A program made the translations under genes and the position numbers. Under the pieces are notes generated by a model. That model was not told where the DNA came from. It worked only from the letters and a program-made list of their open reading frames with translations, and searched no databases. Positions 22,265-34,763 of a stretch of 64,000 nt of DNA are shown in pieces. Source of the DNA: Costus lasius (taxonomy: Eukaryota; Streptophyta; Magnoliopsida; Zingiberales; Costaceae); contig CM050448.1 in assembly GCA_027563935.2 (NCBI GenBank), forward strand, positions 67,465,843 through 67,529,842. Direction: 5' to 3'. The stretch's first letter is position 1; each line of letters begins with the position of its first letter.

Positions 22265-23852
22265 TAGGTTTTGAAAAAGTAGATAAACTAGCTTGGCAAA
22301 TTCATTAAAACTCTTTGATTAGATCATGGTGGAGAGTACCTGAGCAGTGAGTTATTTGACTATCTTAGAGAGTGTGAGATTCTATCACAACTCACTCCTC
22401 CTAGAACACCTTAGTGAAATGGTGTGTCTATAAGGAGAAATCGAACCTTGTTGGACATGGTTCGATCTATGATGACTACTACCCACATTCTGGGGTTTTG
22501 CACTAGAGAAAACTTCTCGTATACTGAATAACATTCCATCTAAGAGTGTCTCCAAGATACCATACGAGGTATGGAGTGGGAGACGCCCTAACCTCTCTTT
22601 TATTAGGATCTAGGGATGTGAGGCTTCTGTCAAATGTCAGGATTCTAGCAAGCTAAAACCCAGGTCTTATAAATGTGTGTTTGTGGGGGTAATCTAAGGA
22701 AACTAAAGGATACTACTTCTATGTCCCTACCGAGAACAAAGTCTTTGTTGCTCAGGGAGCTATCTTTCTAGAGAAAGAATTTCTCATGAAAAAAGTTAGT
22801 GGGAGGAAGTTTGACTTGGACGAGGTCCAAGTGCAACCACAAGACACAGAGATAGGACTTGAGCCATCTGCATCGGTTGCTAGGTAACCAGAGACTCAAA
22901 CACATGTCCCACGTAGGTCTGGGAGGATTCGTCGTGCACCTGAGAGGTATGGGTCGCTGCCGACCCAACACGATGGGATCTTCATCATCGAGGATGATCC
23001 CAAGACCTATGATGAGGCGGTCTCTGGACCGGACTCCGAGAGATGGCTTGAGGCCATGCGATCTGAGATGAATTCCATGTCAGCTAACCAAGTCTAGGAT
23101 TTGGTTGAGCTACTTGATGGGGTAAAACCCATAGGCTGTAAGTGGGTCTTCAAGAGGAAGACTGACATAGATGGCAACATAGTTACTTTTAAGGGTAAAC
23201 TAGTAGCTAAAGGATTTAGACAAGTCCATGTGGTGGACTATGATGAAACCTTCTCGCTAGTTGCCATGATCAAATACATTCGGATTCTGCTTGCTATAGC
23301 TGCATATCATGACTATGAGATATGACAGATGGATGTTAAGATAACGTTCCTTAACGGGAAGCTGACAGAGCATGTGTATATGACATAACCTAATGGTTTC
23401 ATCCATCCTGCAAATGTCAATAAGGTCTGCAGGATAAAGAAATGCATCTATGGATTAAAGCAAACATCTTAAAGTTGGAATCTTCGATTTGATGAAGCTG
23501 TGAGAGATTATTACTTTATAAAAAGTGAAGATGACACCTGTGTGTACAGAAAATTCAGAGGGAGCTTGGCGACTTTTCTGATCTTGTATATCGATGACAT
23601 ACTGTTCATCGGAAACGACATCCCTAGTCTTCAGTCTGTGAAGACATGGTTGGGGAAGTGTTTCGAGATGAAGGACTTAGGGGAGACCGCCTATATCCTA
23701 GGCGTGAGGATCTACCGGGATAGTCCAAGAGGCTCCTGGCCCTTAACTAGAGTACCTACATTTATAAAGTCCTATAAAAGTTTAACTTGGAGCAATCCAA
23801 GAAGGGGTACCTTCCAGTGAGATATGACCTTACTCTCTCAAAGAGCCAGTGT
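22265..23852 (+). pseudogene. C1 integrase end and reverse transcriptase, decayed
   Basis: Aligned by eye to C2 (32440-34020), it covers the second half of the integrase (HGGEYLSSELFDYL near 22330, SIRRNRTLLDM near 22425), the linker and the RT. Many stops and frameshifts are present. Readable RT blocks are 23101-23325 (KPIGCKWVFKRKTD) and 23500-23820, with active-site ILYIDDILFIGND near 23585 and KDLGETAYILGVRIYRD. Reading stops at a solo LTR and resumes at 26012. Confidence 0.82.
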
Positions 23853-24839
23853 CCCACTATTAGTGTTTATGCCCTGCAGATCAATATATGAACATGGTCT
23901 GGTATCATTTAAATGTACTTTGATAAAATTGATATAATCAATAGAGGTATGGTCGTTTTCTGTGTTGATGTATTGGATTGCATAAATAATGTCCCATGAG
24001 TTTGGTTGGATCCATTCTCATAGTAATCCCCAGTCGAGGTACCTCAGTAGACAAGGGACAGCTTTGGTACATGTGAGATTGGTGTATGGGCTGGTTAAGT
24101 GCGAGGCACAGTAACGCAGACATACAGGTGCTTCAACATTAGTTGTACTGGAGTGACCCACCGTGAGGGTTGATTTGTCTAGTCAACAAGTCAATCTCAC
24201 ATGCAAGAGGTTTGCATTGATCCTTAGACTTGAGGTATTCATGTCTAGATATGATGACGGATGTGTTTTCATACAGTCTTACATCTCTACGTAATTGGGT
24301 GATCAAAACGGCTATTATTGGGCATATCATAAGTCATATAGAGATATGAATGACTAATAGTAGGATTTTCCCCTTCCTTAATTGGAAGCTTGATATCCAT
24401 CTTGGGGGGCCCCACCTCATTGGTGCATGATAGGAATGTATGGCCATACTGTTTGAGTCATGATAGGAATGTATGGCCATACTGGATATCAGTTTAGGTA
24501 AAGGGATCTAGAATGCATGGGAATCATCGTTGCTTGTTAGGGAGTTAATTGCCAAGATGACTTTAGTCCTATGACATGGGTAGTAGTGATGTGTTGCTAG
24601 ATACCTCTCACTACTTATGATGTTTAATCATCATTGCCATCGTCATATGGATCCTATGGGGTCACACGCAATAGACTCTTGTCATTGTATTTTGATCTGG
24701 ATAACTTGGAATGTATTTGAGTTCAATTTGATTATGAGTCCAAGACAGATTCATTGAATCTGAGTCCAATTAGGACTCATGGTTAAATCCGAGTCAAATT
24801 TGTACTTTGTATCTGAGTTAAATTTGGACTTGGAATAAT

Positions 24840-25110
24840 GAACCATATTAGATTCGAATCCTAATTTAATTAGGAGTTGGAATCCTAATCCAACTTGGAG
24901 TTGGAATCCTAATTTAATTAGGAATTGGAATCCTAATTCAACTAGTAGTTGGAATCCTAATTTAATTAGGAGTTGGAAGCTTAATCCAACTAGGAGTTGG
25001 AATCCTAATTTAATTAGGAATTGGAATCCTAATCCAACTAGGATTCAACTCCTAATGAGAATTGGATTTGGATTTGGCCCATAGTGGTGGGCGCAAATCC
25101 TAATCCAATA
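24840..25110 (+). repeat. Degenerate inverted minisatellite in the solo LTR
   Basis: Units of the type GGAATCCTAATTTAATTAGG and GGAATCCTAATCCAACTAGG alternate about eight times. Each unit is itself partly palindromic (CCTAAT...ATTAGG). The block lies upstream of the TATA box, as the 7520-7975 block does in its own LTR. Confidence 0.8.
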
Positions 25111-25570
25111 AGGATTTAAATCCAAGGCCTAATTATAAGTTAAAATCAAAATCCAATTAAGAGTTGTGGATTAAATCTAATTGAGGTAAGTTGGAATCCT
25201 AATGGGGGTAGGATTTATACTTAGTGCATGGCATAATCCCATGTATGGAATTTGCGCCAATGATATGTATGAATCCTTATGGAATTAGGTTTCCATAATT
25301 GGAAATTATCTTAGATGCAAAGGGGCTGACATATTGGCATGTAAGGCTTGATTAATTCAAGCAAGAAGTTGCGCCAACAATATATGGAAAGTCAAATTCG
25401 AATTGAATTCCTAATCCCTCTCTTGATAAGGCAAGAAGGTAGATTCTTTCTATGCTTGATAATGCACCAATTCAAGAGAGGAGGTGGCTGATGTCTTGTG
25501 GAAATTCCTTGGAGGAATTGCGCCAAGCTATAGAAGGAAATAAAGGGGGGGCGTGAAGGGCTAAGGAAGC

Positions 25571-25578
25571 TATAAAAG
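25571..25578 (+). promoter_or_regulatory. TATA box of the solo copia LTR
   Basis: TATAAAAG about 440 bp before the LTR end, in the equivalent place to the TATA boxes of the other copia LTRs. Confidence 0.5.
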
Positions 25579-26016
25579 AAAGGGGGTATGCGCCCCTCTC
25601 ATGCATGCAATCACTTCTATCAAAGCAAGGCAACATCTACTTGGATTTGCGCAAGCTTTGGATCCCTAGCCGCCCCTCTTCTTTAGTTGCGCCACCATCC
25701 CTCTTCATCCTTATTTGGTTGAGAGTCTCCAAGTAAAGGGACTTGTTGGCATGGAGAACAAGGAGGAAGAAGAAGGAGAATCCAAGAGGTGATCTTCACT
25801 TCCCGAGGCTAGCACCAAGCGTGGAAGGGAGCAACGTTGAGAAGGTCGACGCATGGATACTTGTATAGGACGAGTGCTTGATCATCTTCAACTTGGCTTC
25901 ATTAACTTGACAACCAATACATGTACAATCTCTAACACATCCTTGTGTTGTCTCTCTCGCATGGATCCTTAGACAGCAAAATTTTTAAATTACACCTAGT
26001 ATTCCCTACCACCCAC

Positions 26017-26724
26017 CACACAGGCTGAGAGGGATGACATGAGTCGAGTGCCCTATGCTTCAGCAGTTCAATCATGTATGCAATGTTGTATACTAGACTA
26101 GACGTGGCTTATGCTGTGTGCATAACCAGCCGATAACAATCCAATCCAGGTATGCAGTAATGGGTAGCTATAAAGAACATCCTGAAGTATTTGAGAAGAA
26201 CTAAGGATTTGTTTTTGGTCTATGGGGGACAAGCAGAGCTCAGTGTTCAGGGCTACACTAATGCGTCGTTCCAGTCCGACCCTAATGACTTCAGATCATA
26301 GGCAGGCTATGTGTTCAAGATGAATGGAGGTGTTGTATGCTGGAAGAGCTTCATGCAATCCACCATAGCTGATTCTGCAACCAAGGCTGAGTATGTCGCC
26401 GCTTTTGAGGCAGCCAAAGAAGCCGTTTGGATGAGGAAGTTCATTTATGATCCTCAGGTGGTTCCATCTGCTGTGGATCCCATTGAGTTCTATTGTGACA
26501 ATAATGGGGTTATTGCACAGGCAAAGGAACCACGGTCTCATCAAATATCCAAACACATACTCAGGAGATTTCATCTGATCAGAGAGATAATTGACAGAGG
26601 TGAAGTCAAGATTAGCAGAGTTGACATAGAGAACAATCTAGCAGACCCACTGACCAAGGCTTTGGCGCAGGAGAAGCATGATGGTCATGCCAGGGATATG
26701 GGGTTGAGGTTCCTCAACCTCTAG
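26017..26724 (+). pseudogene. C1 RNase H domain
   Basis: Continuation of the C1 polyprotein after the solo LTR. The first 300 bp is frameshifted (DMSRVPYAS near 26035). From 26311 an open frame reads VCWKSFMQSTIADSATKAEY, then the catalytic-region FYCDNNGVIAQAKEPRSH and the C-terminal ADPLTKAL, ending at TAG 26722. It closes the polyprotein shortly before the PPT and 3' LTR. Confidence 0.85.
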
Positions 26725-26734
26725 GTCTAAGTGC

Positions 26735-26745
26735 AAGTGGGAGAT
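26735..26745 (+). other. Polypurine tract of C1
   Basis: AAGTGGGAGAT directly before the LTR start; the same text precedes the C2 3' LTR. Confidence 0.7.
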
Positions 26746-28055
26746 TGTTAGTGTCTATGCCCTAAGACCTAGTTTTGGTCTATCTTTGTATTGCTTGACA
26801 TTGATATTTTTTATATTTCATTCTGGCATTGTCGTTATCATGTTTAGTTTACATCTGCGATTATGTTCTTACATGATAATGTCCCTGGAGACAGATTATA
26901 TCTGTGCTCAAACTCTTATTCCTAGTTGATGTACCTTAGTGGATATAGGATAGCTATGGTACTTATGAGACTGGTATATCGGCTGGTTAGGCACGAGGTG
27001 CTAACGCATACATATGGGTATATCAGTGGTTGATATACTAGATCGACCCACTATGAGGCAATGACTTGGTGTCATAAGTTATCCTCACAAGTGACAAGAG
27101 ATGCATTGATCCCTTGACTTGTGGTCATTGACTCTTCTATATGGTTAGGAACATGCTTTGATACAACCTAATACTTCACCACAGTTGGGAGGTTATGTGG
27201 TTGTCATTGAGCATGCAACGACCCATATGAGAAGGTCAATGTACAGACAGAGGATTTGCCTTTCCCGAGGGAAGTATGATATCCATGGGGCCCCCCTATG
27301 GTTCTATGACTGAAAGTGTATGGTCATTCCCAAGTGAGAACCTGATTTAGTCATGACCATGTGATTGAGTTAAAACAAGTGATGACACACGTGTCAAATC
27401 AGATATCAGTTTACCAAAGAGACTGTAATGCATCTATAACTAGTTGCGATGATGGGGATGTCGATGTCGATATCCATTCCAATGACTTGGGTAACAGTGA
27501 TGCACTGCTAGGTGCGACTCACTACTTGTGATGACCTTAGGTCATCACTACCAATGTTAGAGGAACCTATAGGGTCACACACCTTAATACTCAAGTTCTC
27601 GTATTGATCGAGAAGCCTTATGATCGAGTTATTGCATAACTCAGGGCTATTTGGGAGATTTCATCAGCGTCAATGGGCCTGATGAGATAGAAGAGATTAT
27701 TGAAGCCAAACTTCATTTGTGGAAGGTTGACCCAAAATTGACCATGGTTGGTCACATTTGACTTTGGGTTGCATTGGATTAGATCTAATGGCTTAATCAA
27801 CTTGTGCAATGAAGCTTGGGCTAGCTCATTACCCAATGAGGCCCAATAACAAGTTATCATGAAGAGATAATGGGCTAAAAGGGTATAATGGGGATGAAAT
27901 CCTACCCCATTGGCGCCAAGGGCATAATGGGGTGAGGTAGGCACATGCTGCTCCATTAGGTAAGATATGGCGCCTCCCCCTTCTACCATGAATGGTAACC
28001 TTGCCTCTATGGCAAGGGTTGGGGCACATATGGCCTAAATGACTAGTATGGAAAG
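26746..28055 (+). repeat. 3' LTR of C1, first part
   Basis: It begins TGTTAGTGTCTATGCCC right after the polypurine tract and is similar to the C2 LTR throughout. It breaks off at GAAAG, where C2 is inserted, and continues at 40881. Confidence 0.85.
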
Positions 28056-29804
28056 TGTTGGTGTATATGCCCTAGGACCTAGTTTTGGTCCATTTTTGTA
28101 CTACTTGACGTTGATATTTTATATCATTCTGGCATTGTCATTATCTATATTTGCTTACATCTGCGATTGTATACTTATATGATAATGTCCCTGGAGACAG
28201 ATTGGATCTGTGCTCAAATGATAGTCCCCAGTCGATGTACCTGAGTGGATATGGGACAGCTCTGGTACTTGTGAGACTGGTATATGGGTTGGTTAGGCAC
28301 GAGGTGCTAACGCAGACATATGGGTATATCAGTGGTGGATATACTGGATCGACCCGCTATGAGGCAATGACTTGGTGTCACAAGTTATCCTCACAAGTGA
28401 TAGGAGATGCATTGATCCCTTGACTTGAGGTCATTGGCCATTCTATATGCTTAGGGATATGCTTTGATACAACCTAACACCTCACCATAGTTGGGGGGTA
28501 ATAACGATTGTCATTGAGCATGTCACGACCCATATGAGAAGGTTAATGGACAGACAGAGGATTTGCCCCTTCCTAAGGGAAGTTTGATATCCATGGAGCT
28601 CCTCTATGGTTCTATGACTGAAAGTGTATGGTCATACCCAGGTGAGACCAGATTTAGTCATAACCATGAGATTGGATGAAAACAAGTGGTGACACACTTG
28701 TCCAATCGGATATCAGTTCGGCAAAGAGACTGGAATGCATATGTACCTAATTGCGATGATGGGGATGTCGATGTCGATATCCATTCCAATGAACTAGGTA
28801 GTAGCGATGCACTGCTAGGTGCCACTCACTACTTGTGGTGACCTTTGGTCAGCACTGTTAGCGTTAGAGGAACCTACAGGGTCACACATATTGATACTTG
28901 AGTTATCGTATTGATCGGGAAGCCTTATGATCGAGTTATTTGATAACTCAGATCTATTTGGGAGAATTCATCAGCGCCGATGGGCCTGATGAGATGGAAG
29001 AATGTTATTGGAGCCAGACTTCATTTATGGTAGGTTGACCCGAATTTGACCATGGTAAGATCACATTTGGATTTGAGTTGCATTGGATTGGATCCAATGG
29101 CTTAATCAACCCATTCAATGAAGTATGGGCTTGCTCATCGACCAATGAGGCCCAATAACAACCCCATTGGCGCCTAAGGGGTATAATGGGGTGAAGTGGG
29201 CAAATTTGCTTCATTATGGAAGCAAATTGCACCTAGCCCTAACCCTGGCCGCCCCTTGCTCTATATAAGTGGCCCTAGGTGCCCCCTCTCAGGTATTCTA
29301 TTCCTTGGAGGCGTGAACACTGAAAGAGGCGAGAGCAAAGGGTGAAGGGTGAGAGCAAGGGTTCAATTGGCGCAACCCTTCTTCTTCCATCAAGCCGCAA
29401 GTGATCTTCTTCCTCTCCTCTTGGCGCAAGAGGGACTTTACCTTGGCAGCTTCTCCTTCTCCTCATCTTCTTCTTTGGCACTTCATCCTTGGAGGTGGCG
29501 CAAGTCTTGAAGAAGGTGACAAGGGCTTGGATCTTCTTCTCGAGGCTAGCACCGGGCGTGGAAGAAGAGGACTTGAGGCATCTGTGTGTGTGAAACTGCA
29601 GAGGGCGCACGCTTGGGTGCCTATCACGACATCAGCCTCATCTTGGTTTAAGGTATATTCTATCTCATCGTGTCGACTCTCTCACATGCTATCTTCACTG
29701 GGTTTTTGGGACCGGCTCGTTTCGGGGATATTGCTTCTGCTGTGCAATGTTTTGTATAATCTCTATCTCTGAAAATTGTAAAATATCCCCGGGGTTTCCC
29801 AACA
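28056..29804 (+). repeat. 5' LTR of C2
   Basis: 1749 bp with TG...CA ends. It is near-identical to the 3' LTR except for a deletion of about 60 bp in the 3' copy near 39720. Confidence 0.9.
29262..29269 (+). promoter_or_regulatory. TATA box of the C2 5' LTR
   Basis: TATATAAG in the text CTCTATATAAGTGGCC, repeated in the 3' LTR at 40333-40340. Confidence 0.6.
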
Positions 29805-29805
29805 G

Positions 29806-29817
29806 TGGTGTCAGAGC
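29806..29817 (+). other. Primer-binding site of C2
   Basis: TGGTGTCAGAGC one base after the LTR, close to the initiator-Met tRNA complement TGGTATCAGAGC common in plant copia elements. Confidence 0.75.
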
Positions 29818-31480
29818 GACTTGCGAGACTCGAACGATGTAATTTCATGCTTTTCCATGCTCACATGCCATATCTCAATTTTCGCAAATTGCATGATCAC
29901 ATGGCAAACGATTTTTCTAACTAGGAAAAATTAGGGTTTCTTGTTTCTATCATCTTTTCAATCTCTTTTGGATTTTTGGGTTATTTTTCTTGCATGATTT
30001 AAGGATCAAAGGCACACGTAGTTTTGTCAAGTAGGACGGGCATTGTGTCTTTAGACTGGCCGGGTCTCTTGATCTGACAAAATTGCCAGCCGAAAGGATC
30101 TTTGAAATCATCATGAAAGTTTAATCGCAAATAACCAAAAGATTTATGATAAGAAGATGAAGAAAAGAGACTGGTTTTATGAAAAAGTAAAATTTCAGAT
30201 TTTATGTTTTTCATGGGCATGTAGAATTGCATGTGTAGATACCTTACTTGTGCATAATGTTGTGATCATGAGTCAAGCCCCTTTTGCATGCCTGTGATGT
30301 ATCCTTGTGAGGCTTGCGTGCCGCTTTTCCTTTTACTTTTAACTAAGAAGAAGATTAGGGTGGCGCATGTACTTGGAGCTAGGCGCATGCATGAAGCTTG
30401 TGCACCTTGCATGGTGGCGCAACAAGCTTCAAAGATGGTGCATCCTTACATGGGGGCGCAAGATAGGGTTTGGCCGAGCCTTGTGCTTGTGTGCTATCCC
30501 TCTTGTGACTTGCTAGATGGCGCACCTTCCTTGGAGGAAGCCCATGGCATTGGCCGAACCTATGAGAGTGCTTCTAGGGTTTCCCTAGAACTAATTCTAG
30601 GGTTTGAGAGCTAAACCATGAGAGAAGGACCTTGGAGCCAACCTTGAAGATAGAGTTAGAGGTCGGCTAGGTTAGGTCTTGTCTTTGGGGCTTGAATCCT
30701 AGGTCAAGAGTTGAACCTCCTTTTGGCATGGGTTGGTTCAATGTCTTGAATAGGCTATGATCACATCATTCATTTATTGCTTTCGATATCTGCTAAAGCA
30801 TGCATGTTTTATCGTTATGTTATCACTATAGGATTGCATGCTTGTAATGTTAGACATAAGATAAAACTGATGAGACCTCAAAAACCCTCATAAATAAATA
30901 TCAAGTCTAGTAGCCTTCTAATGCATAGCCCTCACTAAGCTATCGATCAGTGGTGTTGTGAACTGTTTCCCACCCTCGTGGGACACACCCACTTATCTTT
31001 AGAAAGTGCGTGGTGGCAATGGTTTCCCTAGTCCGTTTTAATCGGGCGTGCCTTTACAAGGAAACTCGTTGGCCCTGGGCATAACGGTTAGGAATGGACT
31101 TGACTAGATTTCCACACGTGCTGGGAATATGGTGGAACTCTAGAGGCATCGTTAAGAGGTTCAGGTTTCATGCTATATCCAGCCCTTGCTGGACATGAAA
31201 TGCCTAGACTGTCTCAATAAGGGGAATTGCTTGGAGCAATCGGCCGGCATGCCCACCTTAGGAAGCATGGGTTACTTTGTGCATCTCATCCTACCCTCGT
31301 GGGACGCGAAGCCTCATGTGAAACAGGGATCCCATCTCACTAGGAAGTCTTAAACTTCCCGATTGATTTTATGGGTTGTTAATTCAATTAAAATAGTGGG
31401 AGCCATAATCATTTAATATAAGTCCAGTTTAAATGATTTGAAGTAGTACTAATCTGCTGTTTCTTGACTATTGTAGAACA
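29818..31480 (+). other. Untranslated leader of C2
   Basis: About 1.66 kb between the primer site and the gag ATG, with no plausible coding frame. From 30950 to 31350 short phrases recur of the type CCTCGTGGGAC and CTTGCTGGAC. The leader is long for a copia element. Confidence 0.6.
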
Positions 31481-34400
31481 ATGGCAACGAACAACAGCGG
31501 TTGGTCACTGCGATCTATCCTTGAGAAAGACAAGTTGGTTGGATCCAACTTGATGGATTGGTATATGAACTTGAGAATTGTGCTCAAGCTCGAGAGAAAG
31601 CTCTATGTCCTTGAGCAGCCCATTCCTGAACCACTTCCATTCTCGGCCTCAGCGGCTAAGAGGGATACTTATGATAATCATCAGGCTGATACTTTGGAGG
31701 TTGCACAATTGATGCTAACCAACATGTCACCCAAGCTTCAAGGGCAATATGAATTGAACAGTGCCTCTGAGATTATTACTAATCTAAGACAGCTCTTTAA
31801 TGAATTGGTTAGGCTCAATCCTCCTAAAGTTAATATTCAGTGTGTTGAGCCGAAAGGTTTGACCAAGGAACTGAAATTAAAGATGGAATGGATCAGGAAC
31901 AATAAGTGCTATTCATGTGGAGGGCCACCTCACATGTTGAAGGACATGGTGCGACTTCAGAATGAGAAGAAGAGAGGCAAGGCTTCGTCTTCATACTCAG
32001 GTATTTATGTTACAGAAGTCAACCTTTCTGCTTCTATGTCATGGGTATTGGATACCGCATGTGGAGCTCATATTTGTACAAATATGCAGGGGCTCAAGAA
32101 AAGTAGATCGGTACGGGCTGGAGAGATTGACCTACGAGTTGGAAACGGGGCAAATGGGTTGATAGGTTCAAGTTCCTTGGAGGAATTTGATACATGTGAG
32201 CCTTGTTTGTTAGGGAAAATGACAAAGGCACCTTTCACCAAAACTGGTGAAAGAGCAGGAGGTTTGTTGGATCTCATACATAGCAATGTGTGTGAGCCAT
32301 TCAATAAATAAGCTAGAGGAGGCCACAACTACTTTATCACATTTACTGATGATTTCAGTAGATTTGGTTATGTCTACCTAATGAGACATAAGTCTGAATC
32401 GTTTGAGAAGTTCAAAGAGTTCAGACATGAAGTAGAGAACCAGCTTGGTAGATCTATTAAGGCTCTTCGATCAGATCGTGGTGGAGAGTACCTGAGTGGT
32501 GAGTTTCTTGACTATCTGAGAGAGTGTGATTTTATCCCAACTCACTCCTCCTGGAACACCCCAATGGAATGGTGTGTCTGAAAGGAGAAATCAAACTTTG
32601 TTGGACATGGTTCAATGTATGATGAGTCATGCAACTCTACCTCCCTCATTCTGGGGGCATGCACTTGAAACAGCTTCTCTTATACTGAATAATGTTTCAT
32701 CTAAAAGTGTCTCAAAGATTCCATACGAGGTATGGAGTGAGAGACGCCTTAATATCACTTTTATCAGGATCTGGGGATGTGAGGCTTATGTCAAACGTCA
32801 GGATTATAGCAAGCTAGAACCTAGATCTGATAAATGCGTGTTTGTGGGGTACCCTATGGAAACTAAGGGTTACTACTTCTATGTTCCCACCGAGAACAAA
32901 GTTTTTGTTGCTCAGGGTGCTATCTTTCTAGAGAAAGAATTTCTCATGAAAGAAGTTAGTGGGAGGAAGTTTGACTTGGACGAGGTCCAAGAGCAACCAC
33001 AAAATGTAGAGATGGAACCTGAACCACCTGCACCGGTTGCTGGGCAACCTGAGGCTCAGACACAGGCCCCGCGTAGGTCTGTGAGGATTTGCCGTGTACC
33101 TGAGATGTATGGGTCGCTGCTGACCCAACACGACGGTATCTTCATCATTGAAGATGAACCCAGGACCTATGATGAGGCGGTCAGTGGACCGGACTCCGAG
33201 AGATGGCTTGAGGCCATGCGATCCGAGATGGATTCCATGTCAACTAACCAAGTCTGGGATTTGGTTGAACTACCTGATGGGGTGAAACCCATAGGGTGTA
33301 AATGGGTCTTCAAGAGGAAGACAGACATGGATGGCAACGTAGTTACCTATAAAGGTAGACTAGTGGCTAAGGGAATCAAACAAGTCCACAGGGTGGACTA
33401 TGATGAAACCTTTTTGCCAGTTGCCATGTTCAAATCCATTAGGATTCTGCTTGCTATAGCTGCATATCATGATTATGAGATATGGCAGATGGATGTAAGG
33501 ACAGCGTTCCTTAACAGGAAGCTAACTGAGGATGTGTATATGACACAACCTGATAGCTTCATCCATCCTGCAGAGGCCAATAAGGTCTGCACGCTAAAGA
33601 GATCCATTTATGGATTAAAGCAAGCATCTCGACGTTGGAATCTTCAGTTTGATGAAGCTGTGAGAGATTATGGCTTTATCAAAAGCGAAGATGACGCCTG
33701 TGTAAATAGAAAATTCAGTGGGAGCTTGGTGACTTTTCTGGTCTTGTATGTCGATGACATACTACTCATCGGAAATGACATCCCTTGTCTTCAGTTTGTG
33801 AAGACATGGTTGGGGAAGTGTTTCGAGATGAAAGACTTAGGAGAGACCGCCTATATCTTAGGCGTAAAGATCTACCGGGATAGATCGAACAGGATCATCG
33901 CCCTTAGTCAAAGTACCTACATTGATAAGGTCCTGGAAAGGTTCCTCATGGAGCAATCCAAGAAAGGATACCTTCCTGTAAGACATGGCCTTACTCTCTC
34001 AAAGAGTCAGCGACCCACCATAGAGGCTGAGAGGGATGAAATGAGTCGAGTGCCTTATGCTTCGGCAGTGGGATCGATAATGTATGCAATGTTGTGTACT
34101 AGACCAAATGTGGCTTATGCTGTGAGCATAACCAGCCGATTCCAATCCAATCTGGGTCTGCAACACTGGGTGGCTATAAAGAACATCCTAAAGTATCTGA
34201 GAAGAACTAAGGATCTGTTCTTGGTCTACGGGGGACAGGAAGAGCTCAGTATTCAAGGCTACACTGATGCGTCATTCCAGTCTGACCCTGACGACTTTAG
34301 ATTGCAGGCCGGATATGTGTTCAAGATGAATGGAGGCACTGTATGCTGGAAGAGCTTCAAGCAATCCACCATAGCTGATTCTACAACCGAGGCTAAGTAT

Positions 34401-34590
34401 GTGGCCGCTTTTGAGACAGCCAAAGTAGTTGTTTGGATAAGGAAGTTCATTTTTGAATTTCAGGTGGTTCCAAGTGCTATAGATCCCATTGAACTCTATT
34501 GTGACAACAATGGGGCAATTGCACAAGCTAAGGAACCACGGTCTCATAAAAGGTCCAAACACATACTTAGAAGATTTCACCTGATCAGAG
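31481..34590 (+). pseudogene. C2 gag-pol (gag, protease, integrase, RT, RNase H)
   Basis: TNT1-94-like copia polyprotein. Gag starts at ATG 31481 (MATNNSGWSLRSILEKDK) but lacks its middle: NLRQLFNEL joins directly to a degraded zinc knuckle, CYSCGGPPH. The protease site reads SWVLDTACGAHI and the region after it is also shortened. A TAA at 32309 and a frame change near 32560 break the integrase, whose motifs FTDDFSRFG, LRSDRGGEYL and NGVSERRNQTLL remain. From 32526 one long frame covers the linker, RT (active site LVLYVDDILLIGND) and RNase H (YTDASFQSD, YCDNNGAIAQAKEPRSH). It ends in scrambled sequence at 34590 instead of the normal C-terminus. Confidence 0.88.
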
Positions 34591-34763
34591 AGATGAAGGA
34601 CTTAGGGGAGTGTTTCGAGATTTCACCTGATCAGATTTCACCTATATTCTAGGCATGAGGATCTATAGGGATAGATCCAAGAGGATCCTAGCCCTTAGTT
34701 AGAGTACCTACATTGATAAGGTCCTAGAGAGGTTCAACTTGGAGCAATCCAAGAAAGGGTACC
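34591..34763 (+). pseudogene. Scrambled junction and start of the second RT end in C2
   Basis: After the RNase H text come short blocks out of order. An RT block (ATGAAGGACTTAGGGGAG, 34593) is followed by the RT text that normally precedes it (TGTTTCGA, 34611). A repeat of RNase H text (GATTTCACCTGATCA, 34619) comes next, then RT reading resumes (CTATATTCTAGGC, near 34643) and continues to the nested solo LTR. Confidence 0.82.

Larger units (their letters stand above)
23858..26011 (+). repeat. Sense solo copia LTR nested in C1
   Basis: It is 2154 bp flanked by the direct repeat CCCAC (23853-23857 and 26012-26016), which interrupts the C1 RT-RNase H reading exactly. The start TATTAGTGTTTATGCCC matches the family start TGTTAGTGTCTATGCCC with TG changed to TA; the end is CCCTACCA, compared with CCCAACA elsewhere. 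It contains a repeat block (24840-25110) and a TATA box, and it is diverged from the C2 LTRs. Confidence 0.82.
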
